Virus record (IMG/VR): IMGVR_UViG_3300037502_000482
Location: 1 to 34,741 of that record
DNA: 34,741 nt
Direction: 5' to 3' (one strand)
DNA from: a virus
The notes under the pieces are model-generated. The model was not told where the DNA came from. It searched no databases and saw only the letters and a program-made list of their open reading frames with translations. Of this stretch, positions 19,346 to 27,645 are shown in pieces. Within the stretch, counting starts at the first letter, position 1. Each line of letters opens with the position of its first letter. The position numbers were made by a program, and so were the translations under genes.

Positions 19346-19917
19346 GCATCACCTTTCTGGCTGATCTTCTTTTCAAGAGCCAGCTTGGCTTTCTGGAAAT
19401 CAGATTGCTTGAGATTAGAAATGGTTGAGATGCCAAAGAATTTTAAGAACGCAGGCATATCAATGTCGCCGTCCAGCGAGGCAATCATCGCGTGGAGTTC
19501 TTTGCTCTGATCTTCAGTGATCGGGGAATACAGGCGATCCAGTTCAGCCTGCGGCAAATCCTCGCCCGCATAGATGTAATGCCCAAGGCCGTACAATGCC
19601 AAGCATTTTACGAGGCAGCGCATCATCGCCGTATTGGTAGCGAATGCGTCAGGATTCTGGATGGATTTATTGCGGTGATCCATTACTGGCAACCACATTC
19701 TGCGGGAGCATTCACCGATGTTGACAGTGCAGAACACCATCATGGTCTGGTCGGGGAATACCTGCGGAGGATCGAACGAATAGGTGGCATCTGGGTAGTG
19801 CTCCATCAGGACGCCCCAAGCCCAAGCCCAAGACAGGTAAGAAAGCCCGTTCTTTTTCTCAACGTGCGCGGTGCAGTCAATAGCAGAGAGTTTCTGCCAA
19901 ATTTCTTTATAATTCAT
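19342..19917 (-). CDS. Single-strand annealing protein (DUF1071/Sak3 type)
   Basis: 191 residues from the ATG at 19917, with AGGG 8 bases upstream; an in-frame GTG at 19947 looks less used. Core motifs are GLSYLSWAWAWGVLMEHYPD, then MVFCTVNIGE, FATNTAMMRCLVKCLALYGL and GHYIYAGEDLP. This pattern matches the DUF1071 (Sak3) group of phage Rad52-like annealases, which pair with exonucleases in phage recombination. It is the first gene after the promoter. Confidence 0.92.
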   Translation of the reverse strand: MNYKEIWQKLSAIDCTAHVEKKNGLSYLSWAWAWGVLMEHYPDATYSFDPPQVFPDQTMMVFCTVNIGECSRRMWLPVMDHRNKSIQNPDAFATNTAMMRCLVKCLALYGLGHYIYAGEDLPQAELDRLYSPITEDQSKELHAMIASLDGDIDMPAFLKFFGISTISNLKQSDFQKAKLALEKKISQKGDA

Positions 19918-19954
19918 ATAATTAGCCCTTTGTGTGCGGGATTGCACGGGGCTA

Positions 19955-19984
19955 AGTATAAAACATGGGATTTAGAGAAGTAAA
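19955..19984 (-). promoter_or_regulatory. Sigma-70-type promoter of the early/recombination operon
   Basis: On the minus strand TTTACT (19984-19979) and TATACT (19960-19955) are 18 bp apart: 4 of 6 and 5 of 6 matches to -35 and -10. Transcription would start near 19948 and enter the annealing-protein gene. The site lies between the last lysis gene and the first early gene, the natural start of the unidirectional map. Confidence 0.55.
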
Positions 19985-19988
19985 GCGG

Positions 19989-20468
19989 TTATTTAAGGAA
20001 AAGTGCGCGTTCATCATTCCTGCGCTTGACCAACCCCGGCAGAACCTTCCCGTTAGATTTAGTCCATTTCAGGAACTCATTGGCAGTGCCTTCTATGTCA
20101 CCCCGGTTGTACTTCATCCGCAGGGTAGATGATTGCAGACTGCCAAGGCCCACGTTGAAAGAGAAGGAAACCAAGGCATCGAAGTGTGATTGATTATCAG
20201 CAGAGCTAGGGCACAGTCTAAGTACGCCGCTCTCAAAACGCTGTAGATCAGATCGAAGAATCGCATCAATCCCGCCATCGCTCCACACCTTGTCATGCTC
20301 AGGCTTTAATGGGTACGCCTTGCGATCTGCGAACTTGAGTTTGGCTTGTTCTGGATACAGGACATGGCCGTAACCAATCGTCCAGAGTAGCGCAGGACAA
20401 CGGTATGGCTTATTCCGCTTGCCCTCATGGTGCTTGATGACTTCAATCGCTGAATCACTGACCTTCAT
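19989..20468 (-). CDS. Endolysin, phage lysozyme (GH24)
   Basis: 159 residues. The GH24 catalytic triad pattern E-x8-C-x5-T is seen as Glu15, Cys24 and Thr30 (HHEGKRNKPYRCPALLWT), followed by IGYGH. Later FDALVSFSFNVGLGSLQSST and FLKWTKSNGKVLPGLVKRR are typical of T4/R21-type muramidases. There is no signal peptide or signal-anchor, so it depends on the holin for release. The start overlaps the holin stop as ATGA. Confidence 0.96.
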   Translation of the reverse strand: MKVSDSAIEVIKHHEGKRNKPYRCPALLWTIGYGHVLYPEQAKLKFADRKAYPLKPEHDKVWSDGGIDAILRSDLQRFESGVLRLCPSSADNQSHFDALVSFSFNVGLGSLQSSTLRMKYNRGDIEGTANEFLKWTKSNGKVLPGLVKRRNDERALFLK

Positions 20469-20947
20469 TTCTTGAATGCTTGCGAACCAAAATGAAATGC
20501 CACGATACTTGACCAGATGATCTGAGTCTCCTCATCCCATAGCAGAGCCATTGCATCCTCGAAATTCACGCCGGTCTGAATTGCGTAGTAGAACCCGAAC
20601 CCGTCTACAGCACAGAGCAGCAGGAACATTCCGTAGGTAATCAGGGGACGGACTAGAGCGCGGAGGTTAATCACCCATGTCGATGCACCCTTGCCGATTT
20701 CGATGTCGTGCTGCATAAGAGCAGAGCGTTCTGAAATAGCTGCCTGAATAGCCACTTGTTCAGTCTTGATCTCTTCGAGTCTCTGCTGGGCAATGTAGCC
20801 CCTCTCGGCCATCTCAAGTTCGTGTTCTTTCGCAGCCTGAAGCAAAAGCAATTCATGCTTCTTGTCTTGCCGGTCTTGGAAGAAATCCAATAACTTCGGA
20901 AGACCACCAGCCAGAAATGAGATAACAGTCGAGAGTAAAGTCAGCAT
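20465..20947 (-). CDS. Holin-like protein (3-TM GTA-type)
   Basis: 160 residues. A short hydrophobic N-terminus (LTLLSTVISFLAGGLPKLLD) leads into a charged coiled coil (about 28-85). Two hydrophobic segments follow, RPLITYGMFLLLCAVDGFGF and IIWSSIVAFHFG. This matches holins of the 3-TM superfamily found in gene transfer agents and marine phages. Directly before lysozyme, which fits. Confidence 0.85.
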   Translation of the reverse strand: MLTLLSTVISFLAGGLPKLLDFFQDRQDKKHELLLLQAAKEHELEMAERGYIAQQRLEEIKTEQVAIQAAISERSALMQHDIEIGKGASTWVINLRALVRPLITYGMFLLLCAVDGFGFYYAIQTGVNFEDAMALLWDEETQIIWSSIVAFHFGSQAFKK

Positions 20948-21423
20948 TATTCAACCTTCCCGTATAGCCACATGGATACCAGAACTGGTATTGCAAAAAT
21001 CAACAAAATGAGTCCAACAGCAAGCGCATTCTGGATAGCCTTAGCCCTGCGCCTACGCTGAAGCATAGCGGTACGTTCTCGGCCCTCCCTGAGTTGTCTG
21101 CGCTCTTCCATCATCTCCCGATAGGCATCAACACCGAAGCGGTAAACAATGAGTTCGCGGAGTTCCTTCTCTTGCTGTTCGATCTTCTTCCTGCGAGTAA
21201 GATTCTCAAACGCCTCTTGCTCGACCGAACCTTTATGCAGCAGCTTCTTGAAAAGAGGAGGATCGCGGGACTCCTCTTCTGCTTGCTTGAGATCAGCACA
21301 GGCAGAGAACCATGTACCAAGCTGCCCGCCTACGTCCTCAATCTCCCGACCCGCTTCCACCGCTTTCTTGATAAAGTTGAAAGCAGCAGAGGCAGTGGCA
21401 AAAGCTGTGACAGGATCAAGCAT
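20947..21423 (-). CDS. Lysis-region membrane protein, 158 aa
   Basis: Starts MLDPVTAFATASAAFNFIKK. A long charged coiled coil (residues about 60-125, very rich in Arg and Glu) precedes one C-terminal span, NALAVGLILLIFAIPVLVSM, and a short tail. I have seen this protein type beside holins in environmental phages, without known function. A lysis accessory or membrane-tethered role is inferred. Its stop overlaps the holin start as TAATG. Confidence 0.85.
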   Translation of the reverse strand: MLDPVTAFATASAAFNFIKKAVEAGREIEDVGGQLGTWFSACADLKQAEEESRDPPLFKKLLHKGSVEQEAFENLTRRKKIEQQEKELRELIVYRFGVDAYREMMEERRQLREGRERTAMLQRRRRAKAIQNALAVGLILLIFAIPVLVSMWLYGKVE

Positions 21424-21425
21424 GG

Positions 21426-21668
21426 CTATTTGTCCGCTTTTTTGTCTAGCTTTGAGAATACCTTGTCGAAGTTCTGATTCATCTCTTGCCGGAACAAATG
21501 CATATCCTGCCGGAACTCCTCACGACTCAGGAGAGCAGCCTGTTCCTTCTGCAAGGTTTCAATCTTGCGGTCTTGCTCTTTGTTGTCTTCGCGTGTCGAT
21601 TTCACAAAGTAGGCAACCACGGCACCTGCTCCAGTTATCAATGCGTCAATGAGGTTAGCGTCCGGCAT
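21426..21668 (-). CDS. Lysis-region 80-aa protein
   Basis: A short hydrophobic N-terminus (NLIDALITGAGAVVAYFV) is followed by a long charged coiled coil with EDNKEQDRKIETLQKEQAAL and FRQEMNQNFDKVFSKLDKKA. The layout recalls XhlA-type small lysis proteins turned round. AAGGA lies about 6 bases before the ATG. Role inferred from neighbours only. Confidence 0.8.
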   Translation of the reverse strand: MPDANLIDALITGAGAVVAYFVKSTREDNKEQDRKIETLQKEQAALLSREEFRQDMHLFRQEMNQNFDKVFSKLDKKADK

Positions 21669-21677
21669 GACTATTCC

Positions 21678-22163
21678 TTACGGCTTCACGGGCCAGTCGA
21701 TAGAAGTAGGGAATCCAGCTTGCTGTGGAATGTCTCTCAGAGCCTGACGATACGTTGCCCACTCGGCAGGTACGGCTTGCCCAGACTCCAGAGACTTCAC
21801 CACCATCCAATCGCATTCAGCCAGCAGACGGTCACGGGTATCACGGGCAGCCTTGGCAAACTCCACATCTTTCTGTGCTTTGTAAGCGGCCTCCTGTTCA
21901 GCGGCTGTGGTTTCACCGTCAACGAAGATCGGGCCGAGTATGTACTTGGTGTACCACTTGCCATTGACCTGCTCGACACCGTCACGCTGGCTGTACTGAT
22001 ACACCGTGCCACCAGACGCCTGCGGGCCTTCCAATACAGGGTCGGCACCAAAGCTGTCCAGAATCTCTACAGACAACTGAGGCGGGAAGCTAGTGTCTTT
22101 ATGCAGGCTTCTGAACTCTGATTCCTGCATGGTCTGGCCTGTGTCTCGAATACGGATTTCCAT
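21678..22163 (-). CDS. Tail-fibre assembly chaperone-like protein
   Basis: 161 residues from the ATG at 22163, preceded by GAGG. The first 95 residues (MEIRIRDTGQTMQESEFRSL and so on) are beta-rich. The C-terminal part RDTRDRLLAECDWMVVKSLE, WATYRQALRDIPQQAGFPTS and DWPVKP is the Phage_tail_APC pattern: a helix, CDW, W-x2-YRQALRDIP and a WP end. It lies after two tail protein genes, where such chaperones usually sit. Confidence 0.9.
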   Translation of the reverse strand: MEIRIRDTGQTMQESEFRSLHKDTSFPPQLSVEILDSFGADPVLEGPQASGGTVYQYSQRDGVEQVNGKWYTKYILGPIFVDGETTAAEQEAAYKAQKDVEFAKAARDTRDRLLAECDWMVVKSLESGQAVPAEWATYRQALRDIPQQAGFPTSIDWPVKP

Positions 22164-22170
22164 AGTTACC

Positions 22171-24078
22171 TCATGCGATGGCAAGGAAGATGAAAGTGCC
22201 ACCGTTGGCGTTGATGGCTGCGGGTGCTGTGCTGCTGATCTCAAACCCTGCGCTGTAGCTGTCGATATAGTCTGTGCTGGTGACTTCAGCGGCTGTGCTG
22301 TTCAGGAGCAGGTACGGATCATTACCCGCAACTATACCCCTTGCGCTGTCCCAAACGTACCAGTCGCCAGTAGAGTCGGTGCGTTTGATGAGAACGAACC
22401 TTGCGCCCCCAGTGAAGCCACAGTCTATTTGCTTGGTTGTGCCAGCGCCTGTGTAGCTGCCGACTTTGGATACGCCCGCAAGAGTTGCGAATAAATATGC
22501 GACAAAAGTTTCGCCACTATTATTCCCGGTTGAAGAACCTAAAGAAAAAACAGAACTTGTTGGTGTTGTGCTGTTCCACCACGTAACTGGACCAATATTA
22601 GCATTTGTAAGGTCTAATCTAACTCCACCAGTATTCCCAAGGGCGCTTGAATATACTAGCCAACCAATCGCGGCGCTTCTGCATTTTACAATCATCAACT
22701 CAGGTACAGCAGCCAAGTTGTGATTTATCGTTCTCGCAACACCAGTCCCCGTATAGCACACCACATCAAAGAAGCCGGGGGCGCGGCGGAAGTTCCATGC
22801 TATATAGTTAAAACCGCTAGAATTGAGCTGGCCTCCATTAAATTTTACGGCAGTATTGCTGTCAAACCCTATATTTAACAATGAGCTTTCAGCGGCTGTC
22901 GATTGAGTTTCTAAAGATGCTGCCGAGCCTCTTAATCGGTCTAAAGCATATTTGCCTCCAGCATCTCGAATAGAATTCAGCATTAAATCGACAGGAAAGT
23001 TCGTCGTTTGTGTTTGTGCAGAGCTGGTTCCAGCGTAAGCATTAGGGCTAAACACACTCGTCCCACTGGTCGGCACTTTCATCGGGCCACGGCGAATGGC
23101 GATGTAGATGACCGACTGACCTGCTCCCCAGAATGTGTCTTGCCATCCAGTTGCTGTTGGTTTTATATACCCAACACCTAGCGTTTGCGCCGCGTCCGAA
23201 TTATTCCACTCTAGGTATTCCAACCCCGTGTACGACATACCGCGCATCGTATCTATAACTTCCCAGTCTCCAGTTGCATTTGTCCTTCTTGTTGCAATGA
23301 ACTGTGGTTCCCATCCAAGATTTATAGTGTCGTTGCCAGTAGACGTATAAAAACCGCACGAAATCACATTTTCCGTGCCAGACAACCCAAAGCCGCCTGC
23401 GTCATGTGCCCACAGGTATGCAACATACGTCCCACCGCTCGCATTTGTATCCGTAGAAGTCCCAACAGAAAACACCGTAGTAGTCGGCGTTGTAGAGTTC
23501 CAAACAGTTGTATCGGTTGTAGCAGCGGACGCCGGGTTTGCCATGTTCATGACTTGGGTTCCGGCCAAAGCCCTGTGCCACGTTGCCCAATTTGATGTGG
23601 CGTCAGTTCGCTTAATCATCATAAAGCCAACAGAGGCCCCGAGGTTGTGGGAGATGGTGCGATTGGAGCCGTTCCCCGTATACGTCACAACATCAAAGAA
23701 CTTCTCCTGCTTGCGGAATGTCCATGAGGCGTAGGTTGAGTTAATCCCATTAACTTCATATCTATTTGTATCTAAGCTAAATCCAGTAGAGTCAAAAGAA
23801 GATAGCCATCCCGCTCCGCCTTGTGCCGCTGTGGTATTTGTTACCAGCCCTGCGTCTGCACCTCTTAATGTGTCAAAAAGACGATTAGGTGAGGTAGCGC
23901 TTTGAGCACTTGTATTCCTGCCCTTAATCCACACCAACCCACCCTCACCAGCCAGATCAATCCCGTTGGTGATGGTCTGCGTAGAGCCGTTGCCAGTGTA
24001 GAGGTAGGTCGAGAATACGGATTCCACGAAAACTGGTTCGGCACTAAGCGATGCGGCTAATGCTTTTTTAGCAAACAT
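22171..24078 (-). CDS. Modular repeat tail protein (DUF7483-type)
   Basis: 635 residues from the ATG at 24078, which shares an A with the preceding stop (TAATG). Repeated module starting Y-T-G-x-G with FVxIKRTDxTGDW-type cores occurs near residues 27, 133, 243, 442 and 542. Segments 70-160 and 380-470 repeat as a larger block (LFDTLRG / DRLRG, then FFDVV-YTG). This is a tail-tip or receptor-binding type found in many environmental phages. Receptor not known. Cys occurs in few modules only. Confidence 0.85.
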   Translation of the reverse strand: MFAKKALAASLSAEPVFVESVFSTYLYTGNGSTQTITNGIDLAGEGGLVWIKGRNTSAQSATSPNRLFDTLRGADAGLVTNTTAAQGGAGWLSSFDSTGFSLDTNRYEVNGINSTYASWTFRKQEKFFDVVTYTGNGSNRTISHNLGASVGFMMIKRTDATSNWATWHRALAGTQVMNMANPASAATTDTTVWNSTTPTTTVFSVGTSTDTNASGGTYVAYLWAHDAGGFGLSGTENVISCGFYTSTGNDTINLGWEPQFIATRRTNATGDWEVIDTMRGMSYTGLEYLEWNNSDAAQTLGVGYIKPTATGWQDTFWGAGQSVIYIAIRRGPMKVPTSGTSVFSPNAYAGTSSAQTQTTNFPVDLMLNSIRDAGGKYALDRLRGSAASLETQSTAAESSLLNIGFDSNTAVKFNGGQLNSSGFNYIAWNFRRAPGFFDVVCYTGTGVARTINHNLAAVPELMIVKCRSAAIGWLVYSSALGNTGGVRLDLTNANIGPVTWWNSTTPTSSVFSLGSSTGNNSGETFVAYLFATLAGVSKVGSYTGAGTTKQIDCGFTGGARFVLIKRTDSTGDWYVWDSARGIVAGNDPYLLLNSTAAEVTSTDYIDSYSAGFEISSTAPAAINANGGTFIFLAIA

Positions 24079-25700
24079 TAGGCATTCCCCACTCGTGCGC
24101 CGTAGATGGTACTTCCTACCTTCCATAACTGAATCACAGTAAAGCCGCTGGTGTTCAACGTAGGAGCGTTGCCGTTATCGGTTTTCCACGTTACTGCTAC
24201 GGATGACCATGTAATCGTGTAGGCAGTGCCGTCATCAATCATCAACGTCAGGGATTGACCCGCAGCCCATGTGCCAGCCGTAGGGGTGGAGTTCCCCGTC
24301 AGCGTCCACGTTTGAATGGAGCCATTTGTAGGCGACAGCGCCGGAGTCGTGCTGGACGGGATTGCGTAGACTTCTTCCGTGTAGCCATCATTGATCGTAG
24401 GGCCAGAGACGGTCGGAGAAGTGCCAAACACCAAAGCCCCCGATCCAGTTTCATCCGTTACAGCAGAGGCAAGGTTGGCACTAGACGGCGTTCCAAGAAA
24501 TGTCGCTATACCAGCACCAAAAGACGTTATACCTGTGCCGCCATTGGCTACAGCAAGCGTCCCGGTTACTTGAGTCGCAAGGTTGATGCTTGTCGCTATT
24601 GCAGCAGAGTCTTGCCATCCAGAACCGTTATAAATCCTTGTGGTGTTTGACGTAGTGTTGAAGTACATCGCACCCGTGACAAGAGGATTCCCATCATTAT
24701 CAACAGACGGATCACTAGCCTTCGCACCAAGATAGCGGTCATCAAACAGATCATAACTAGCTGCTGCGTTGCTGGCACTAGTAGCAGCAGCACTTGCCGA
24801 GTTAGCCGCATTGGTCGCACTGGTAGAAGCCGCAGTAGCGTAGTTAGAAGCATTGGTAGCCTGAGTGCTTGCAGTCGATGCAGATGCAGCCGCATTGCTC
24901 TCAGATGTAGCCGCATTGCTCGCTGACGTAGATGCAGCACTTGCACTGGAAGCCGCATTACTGGCCGAGGTAGCAGCAGCACTAGCACTAGATGCAGCAG
25001 CGGCAGAAGTGCCTACCCACCAAGACGGAGAGCTTGATGGGACATGGTTCGTGTTGGCATTCTGGAGAGAGGTGTACAGGATGCCATCTGTTCCAACCAC
25101 GTTTGCGTTAATCGCATAGGTGGCAGTCGAACTCCATACCAACTGAATCGGAACCCACCAAGAAGTTTCAGTGGATGGATTTTTGTTCAGGTTTGCATTC
25201 TGCAAAGACTGGTAAACAATGGTGTTGTAGGTGACTACCGAGCCGAGGTTGTAAGTCGTGCCAGCGTTCCACTCTACCGAATACAAGAACGTCCAGTAAC
25301 CAGAAGTGGTAACAGGGTTGTTATTAACGTTACCGTTGACCAGCGAGACGTAGAACTCACCATTAGACCCCTGAACGACATCGTTGGCGTTGTAGTCTTT
25401 GGATGCAATCCAAGCGTTGCCAAAGGTCGATGCAGTATCGCCCACGGGATCGCGTACAAGGATTTGCGTATCGTCCGACTTGGTGAGGATCGCTTTAGCA
25501 ACACCGTCAAAAAAGATATTAGGCTGGCGACCTGCGGCAGTGAGGATTACCGGGTTTGAATTGGCAATCGTATAGTTGATGTCCGCATAGGTGTTCTTGG
25601 GAGTCGTGGTTCCCGTTTCGTAGAAGTAGATTTTACCGCTGACAAGGGGATTGCCAGCATCGTCAAAGTATTGTGTATCCAGCGAACCGAAGCGGGCCAT
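24078..25700 (-). CDS. Tail fibre with P22-type N-terminus and Ala/Ser shaft
   Basis: 540 residues. The N-terminus MARFGSLDTQYFDDAGNPLV, then GKIYFYETGTTTPKNTYAD is a head/tail-binding domain common in podophage fibres. Residues about 95-230 hold three repeats of a W-x-Y/N-G-x2-V-type carbohydrate-binding module (YNLGSVVTYNTIVYQSLQNA). Residues 231-320 are Ala/Ser/Thr repeats (SASNAASSASAASTSAS) forming a coiled shaft. A further domain YLGAKASDPSVDNDGNPLVT follows, then a beta-rich tip. Likely a trimeric receptor-binding fibre. Confidence 0.93.
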   Translation of the reverse strand: MARFGSLDTQYFDDAGNPLVSGKIYFYETGTTTPKNTYADINYTIANSNPVILTAAGRQPNIFFDGVAKAILTKSDDTQILVRDPVGDTASTFGNAWIASKDYNANDVVQGSNGEFYVSLVNGNVNNNPVTTSGYWTFLYSVEWNAGTTYNLGSVVTYNTIVYQSLQNANLNKNPSTETSWWVPIQLVWSSTATYAINANVVGTDGILYTSLQNANTNHVPSSSPSWWVGTSAAAASSASAAATSASNAASSASAASTSASNAATSESNAAASASTASTQATNASNYATAASTSATNAANSASAAATSASNAAASYDLFDDRYLGAKASDPSVDNDGNPLVTGAMYFNTTSNTTRIYNGSGWQDSAAIATSINLATQVTGTLAVANGGTGITSFGAGIATFLGTPSSANLASAVTDETGSGALVFGTSPTVSGPTINDGYTEEVYAIPSSTTPALSPTNGSIQTWTLTGNSTPTAGTWAAGQSLTLMIDDGTAYTITWSSVAVTWKTDNGNAPTLNTSGFTVIQLWKVGSTIYGARVGNA

Positions 25701-25703
25701 CGT

Positions 25704-27638
25704 TTATTCTCCCATATTAGGCGCTAATGTGGTGCCAGCAAGAGCCGCCGTCATTGTTGGTGCGCCTGCAAGTGATATGATACTGGATTGCAGGCTTTTG
25801 AGCACTTCACGGTCTGTTAGAGCCTTGCGCACAATTTGCGGGTCTTGAGAGATCAAAATTTTTGCAACCTGCGCCTTCTGAGATGACGTTAGACTTGGAG
25901 CAAATTGCGAAACGATGCGATCAAGAACATTGGCAGCAGCTCCCATATCACCGGCCAAGGCATCCGCAGCAAGCCTCCCTGTCCCTACAGCGCCAGAGAT
26001 AACCCCGGTTCTTTTCGATGCTTCTAATGTCGGAGCCGTTGAAGAGCCGCCTAGCAATGTATTTGCGGCCATCTGTGACTGCCTTGCTACTCCCAGCCTT
26101 TCTAATGCCGCGTCTTGCATATTGCTAGGATAAATGATCCTAAAAATTCTGCCTTCCTTGCTTTCGGGATCGGTTAACCTAGCCACTACTGAGGCTTTAT
26201 TGCCTCCTTCAATCTGTGCATTTAACCGCTCTAAATATCCCATACGATAAGCCTGAATCAGCCCGGGGTCTTTGGATTTCAGAATATCCGCAAACTCAAC
26301 CTCAACTTCATCCGCTGATCTTGTATTTGATGTTTTACCGGCTTGGTAATTTTCCCTTCTGGCTCTAACAAGTCTTGCCTGTTCTCTTGCTGAAGCCAAT
26401 TCAGGGGAAGCCAAATCAATTGAATCCCTGAGACTTCTTTCTGCCGCCCCAAGATTTACCCCAACCGTTGCATTTGCACCGCCCGATCTCTGAAGCGAAC
26501 GGCTTTCATCTGCAATAATCCTGCGCAACTGCTCCGCATCACGCATGGTAGGAAGCATTCTAAAAGAGACTACACCCTTATCATCAATGGTAAAAAAAGG
26601 ATCGCGCCCAGTTTCAGACTTGAATGCGTTTTTAAGCTGATTGCCCCCGCTTGGGAATCGAGCAATAGCCTCATACATTTGATCTACAACTTCTTGCGGA
26701 GCATCTTGCACATTTGCAAATGCTTCCCCGTACGCTTTGTTTTCAAGCTGCCTAGACAAAGTGGCATCCGCTCGCATTTGCCTGTAAATATTACGATCCA
26801 GACCAGCCGCAAGTCCTGACCTAATGATATTCCTAGCTTCACGCCTAGTGGCGGCAGGGCGAGATGTATCCGCTCCAGTTTGGGTTGGCCGTCTAGCAAA
26901 TTCACCGCGCAACAATGTGCTGGCTTCCCCGCTGCCCATAAACGGACGCAACGCTAAAGCAACATTAGGGTCTTCTGCAATCAATTCACCCCGAGCTATC
27001 CTAGCCATAGCTTCGTCTGGAGTAATCCCGGCCTCTTCAGCAATTCGCTGAACTTCATTGGTCACGGCATTCCTTGCCCGACTACCAGAAACAAATCGTA
27101 GTGATTCGCTCAAAATATCAGCACCTTTCAGAGCGCCAGCCGTTCCGGCGAATGTTGCACCACCAGTTCCAGCGCCAAGCGCAGCACCTGTAGCAATCTG
27201 CATTGGTTCTTGAAACCTTTCAGATACAGGCTGTTCCATTGCGCCTACTGTCTGCACTGCACCTTCAACACCGCCAAGCCCGATTACTTTTGCCAAATTC
27301 GGGAAAAACTGGGTAAAAACCCCGGTCATAGGTGCAGGGCTTCTAGTAACGGCAGACAAGATAGCAGACGGGGCAACAGCGCCCATGAATTCCAAGGCCA
27401 TTGCCTCGTTAGGAGATTGCGCCTTGTAGTTCTCAATTTTTTGCCTGATCTCTTGGGCAACCTCTTCTTTTGGCCTGCCGGTAGCAGCAGAAACCAAAGC
27501 CGCTTCGAGTTCATCAGCAGTGTTCAGGCTGACCCCTTGTGCAACAGTTCGCATCCTTTGGCTTGGCGCATTACCAAAAACTGCGCTTTTGCCACGCACA
27601 CGATCAAGGGCAGCTTGCTGTTCTGGTGTTAAAGCCAT
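25704..27638 (-). CDS. DNA-ejection/internal virion protein (gp16-like)
   Basis: 644 residues, close to P22 gp16 (609). N-terminus MALTPEQQAALDRVRGKSAV, a hydrophobic Gly/Ala segment around 150-175 (GAALGAGTGGATFAGTAGAL) that could cross a membrane after ejection, and long helical regions with RRPTQTGADTSRPAATRREA. Last of the four helical virion proteins, as gp16 is last in P22 (7-20-16). Function from synteny and composition. Confidence 0.8.
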   Translation of the reverse strand: MALTPEQQAALDRVRGKSAVFGNAPSQRMRTVAQGVSLNTADELEAALVSAATGRPKEEVAQEIRQKIENYKAQSPNEAMALEFMGAVAPSAILSAVTRSPAPMTGVFTQFFPNLAKVIGLGGVEGAVQTVGAMEQPVSERFQEPMQIATGAALGAGTGGATFAGTAGALKGADILSESLRFVSGSRARNAVTNEVQRIAEEAGITPDEAMARIARGELIAEDPNVALALRPFMGSGEASTLLRGEFARRPTQTGADTSRPAATRREARNIIRSGLAAGLDRNIYRQMRADATLSRQLENKAYGEAFANVQDAPQEVVDQMYEAIARFPSGGNQLKNAFKSETGRDPFFTIDDKGVVSFRMLPTMRDAEQLRRIIADESRSLQRSGGANATVGVNLGAAERSLRDSIDLASPELASAREQARLVRARRENYQAGKTSNTRSADEVEVEFADILKSKDPGLIQAYRMGYLERLNAQIEGGNKASVVARLTDPESKEGRIFRIIYPSNMQDAALERLGVARQSQMAANTLLGGSSTAPTLEASKRTGVISGAVGTGRLAADALAGDMGAAANVLDRIVSQFAPSLTSSQKAQVAKILISQDPQIVRKALTDREVLKSLQSSIISLAGAPTMTAALAGTTLAPNMGE

Positions 27639-27645
27639 ATTTACC

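Noticed and set aside
22171-25700. Diversity-generating retroelement target or CRISPR array
   Set aside because: Repeats are at protein-module level; no reverse transcriptase, template repeat, or regular repeat-spacer array was seen.
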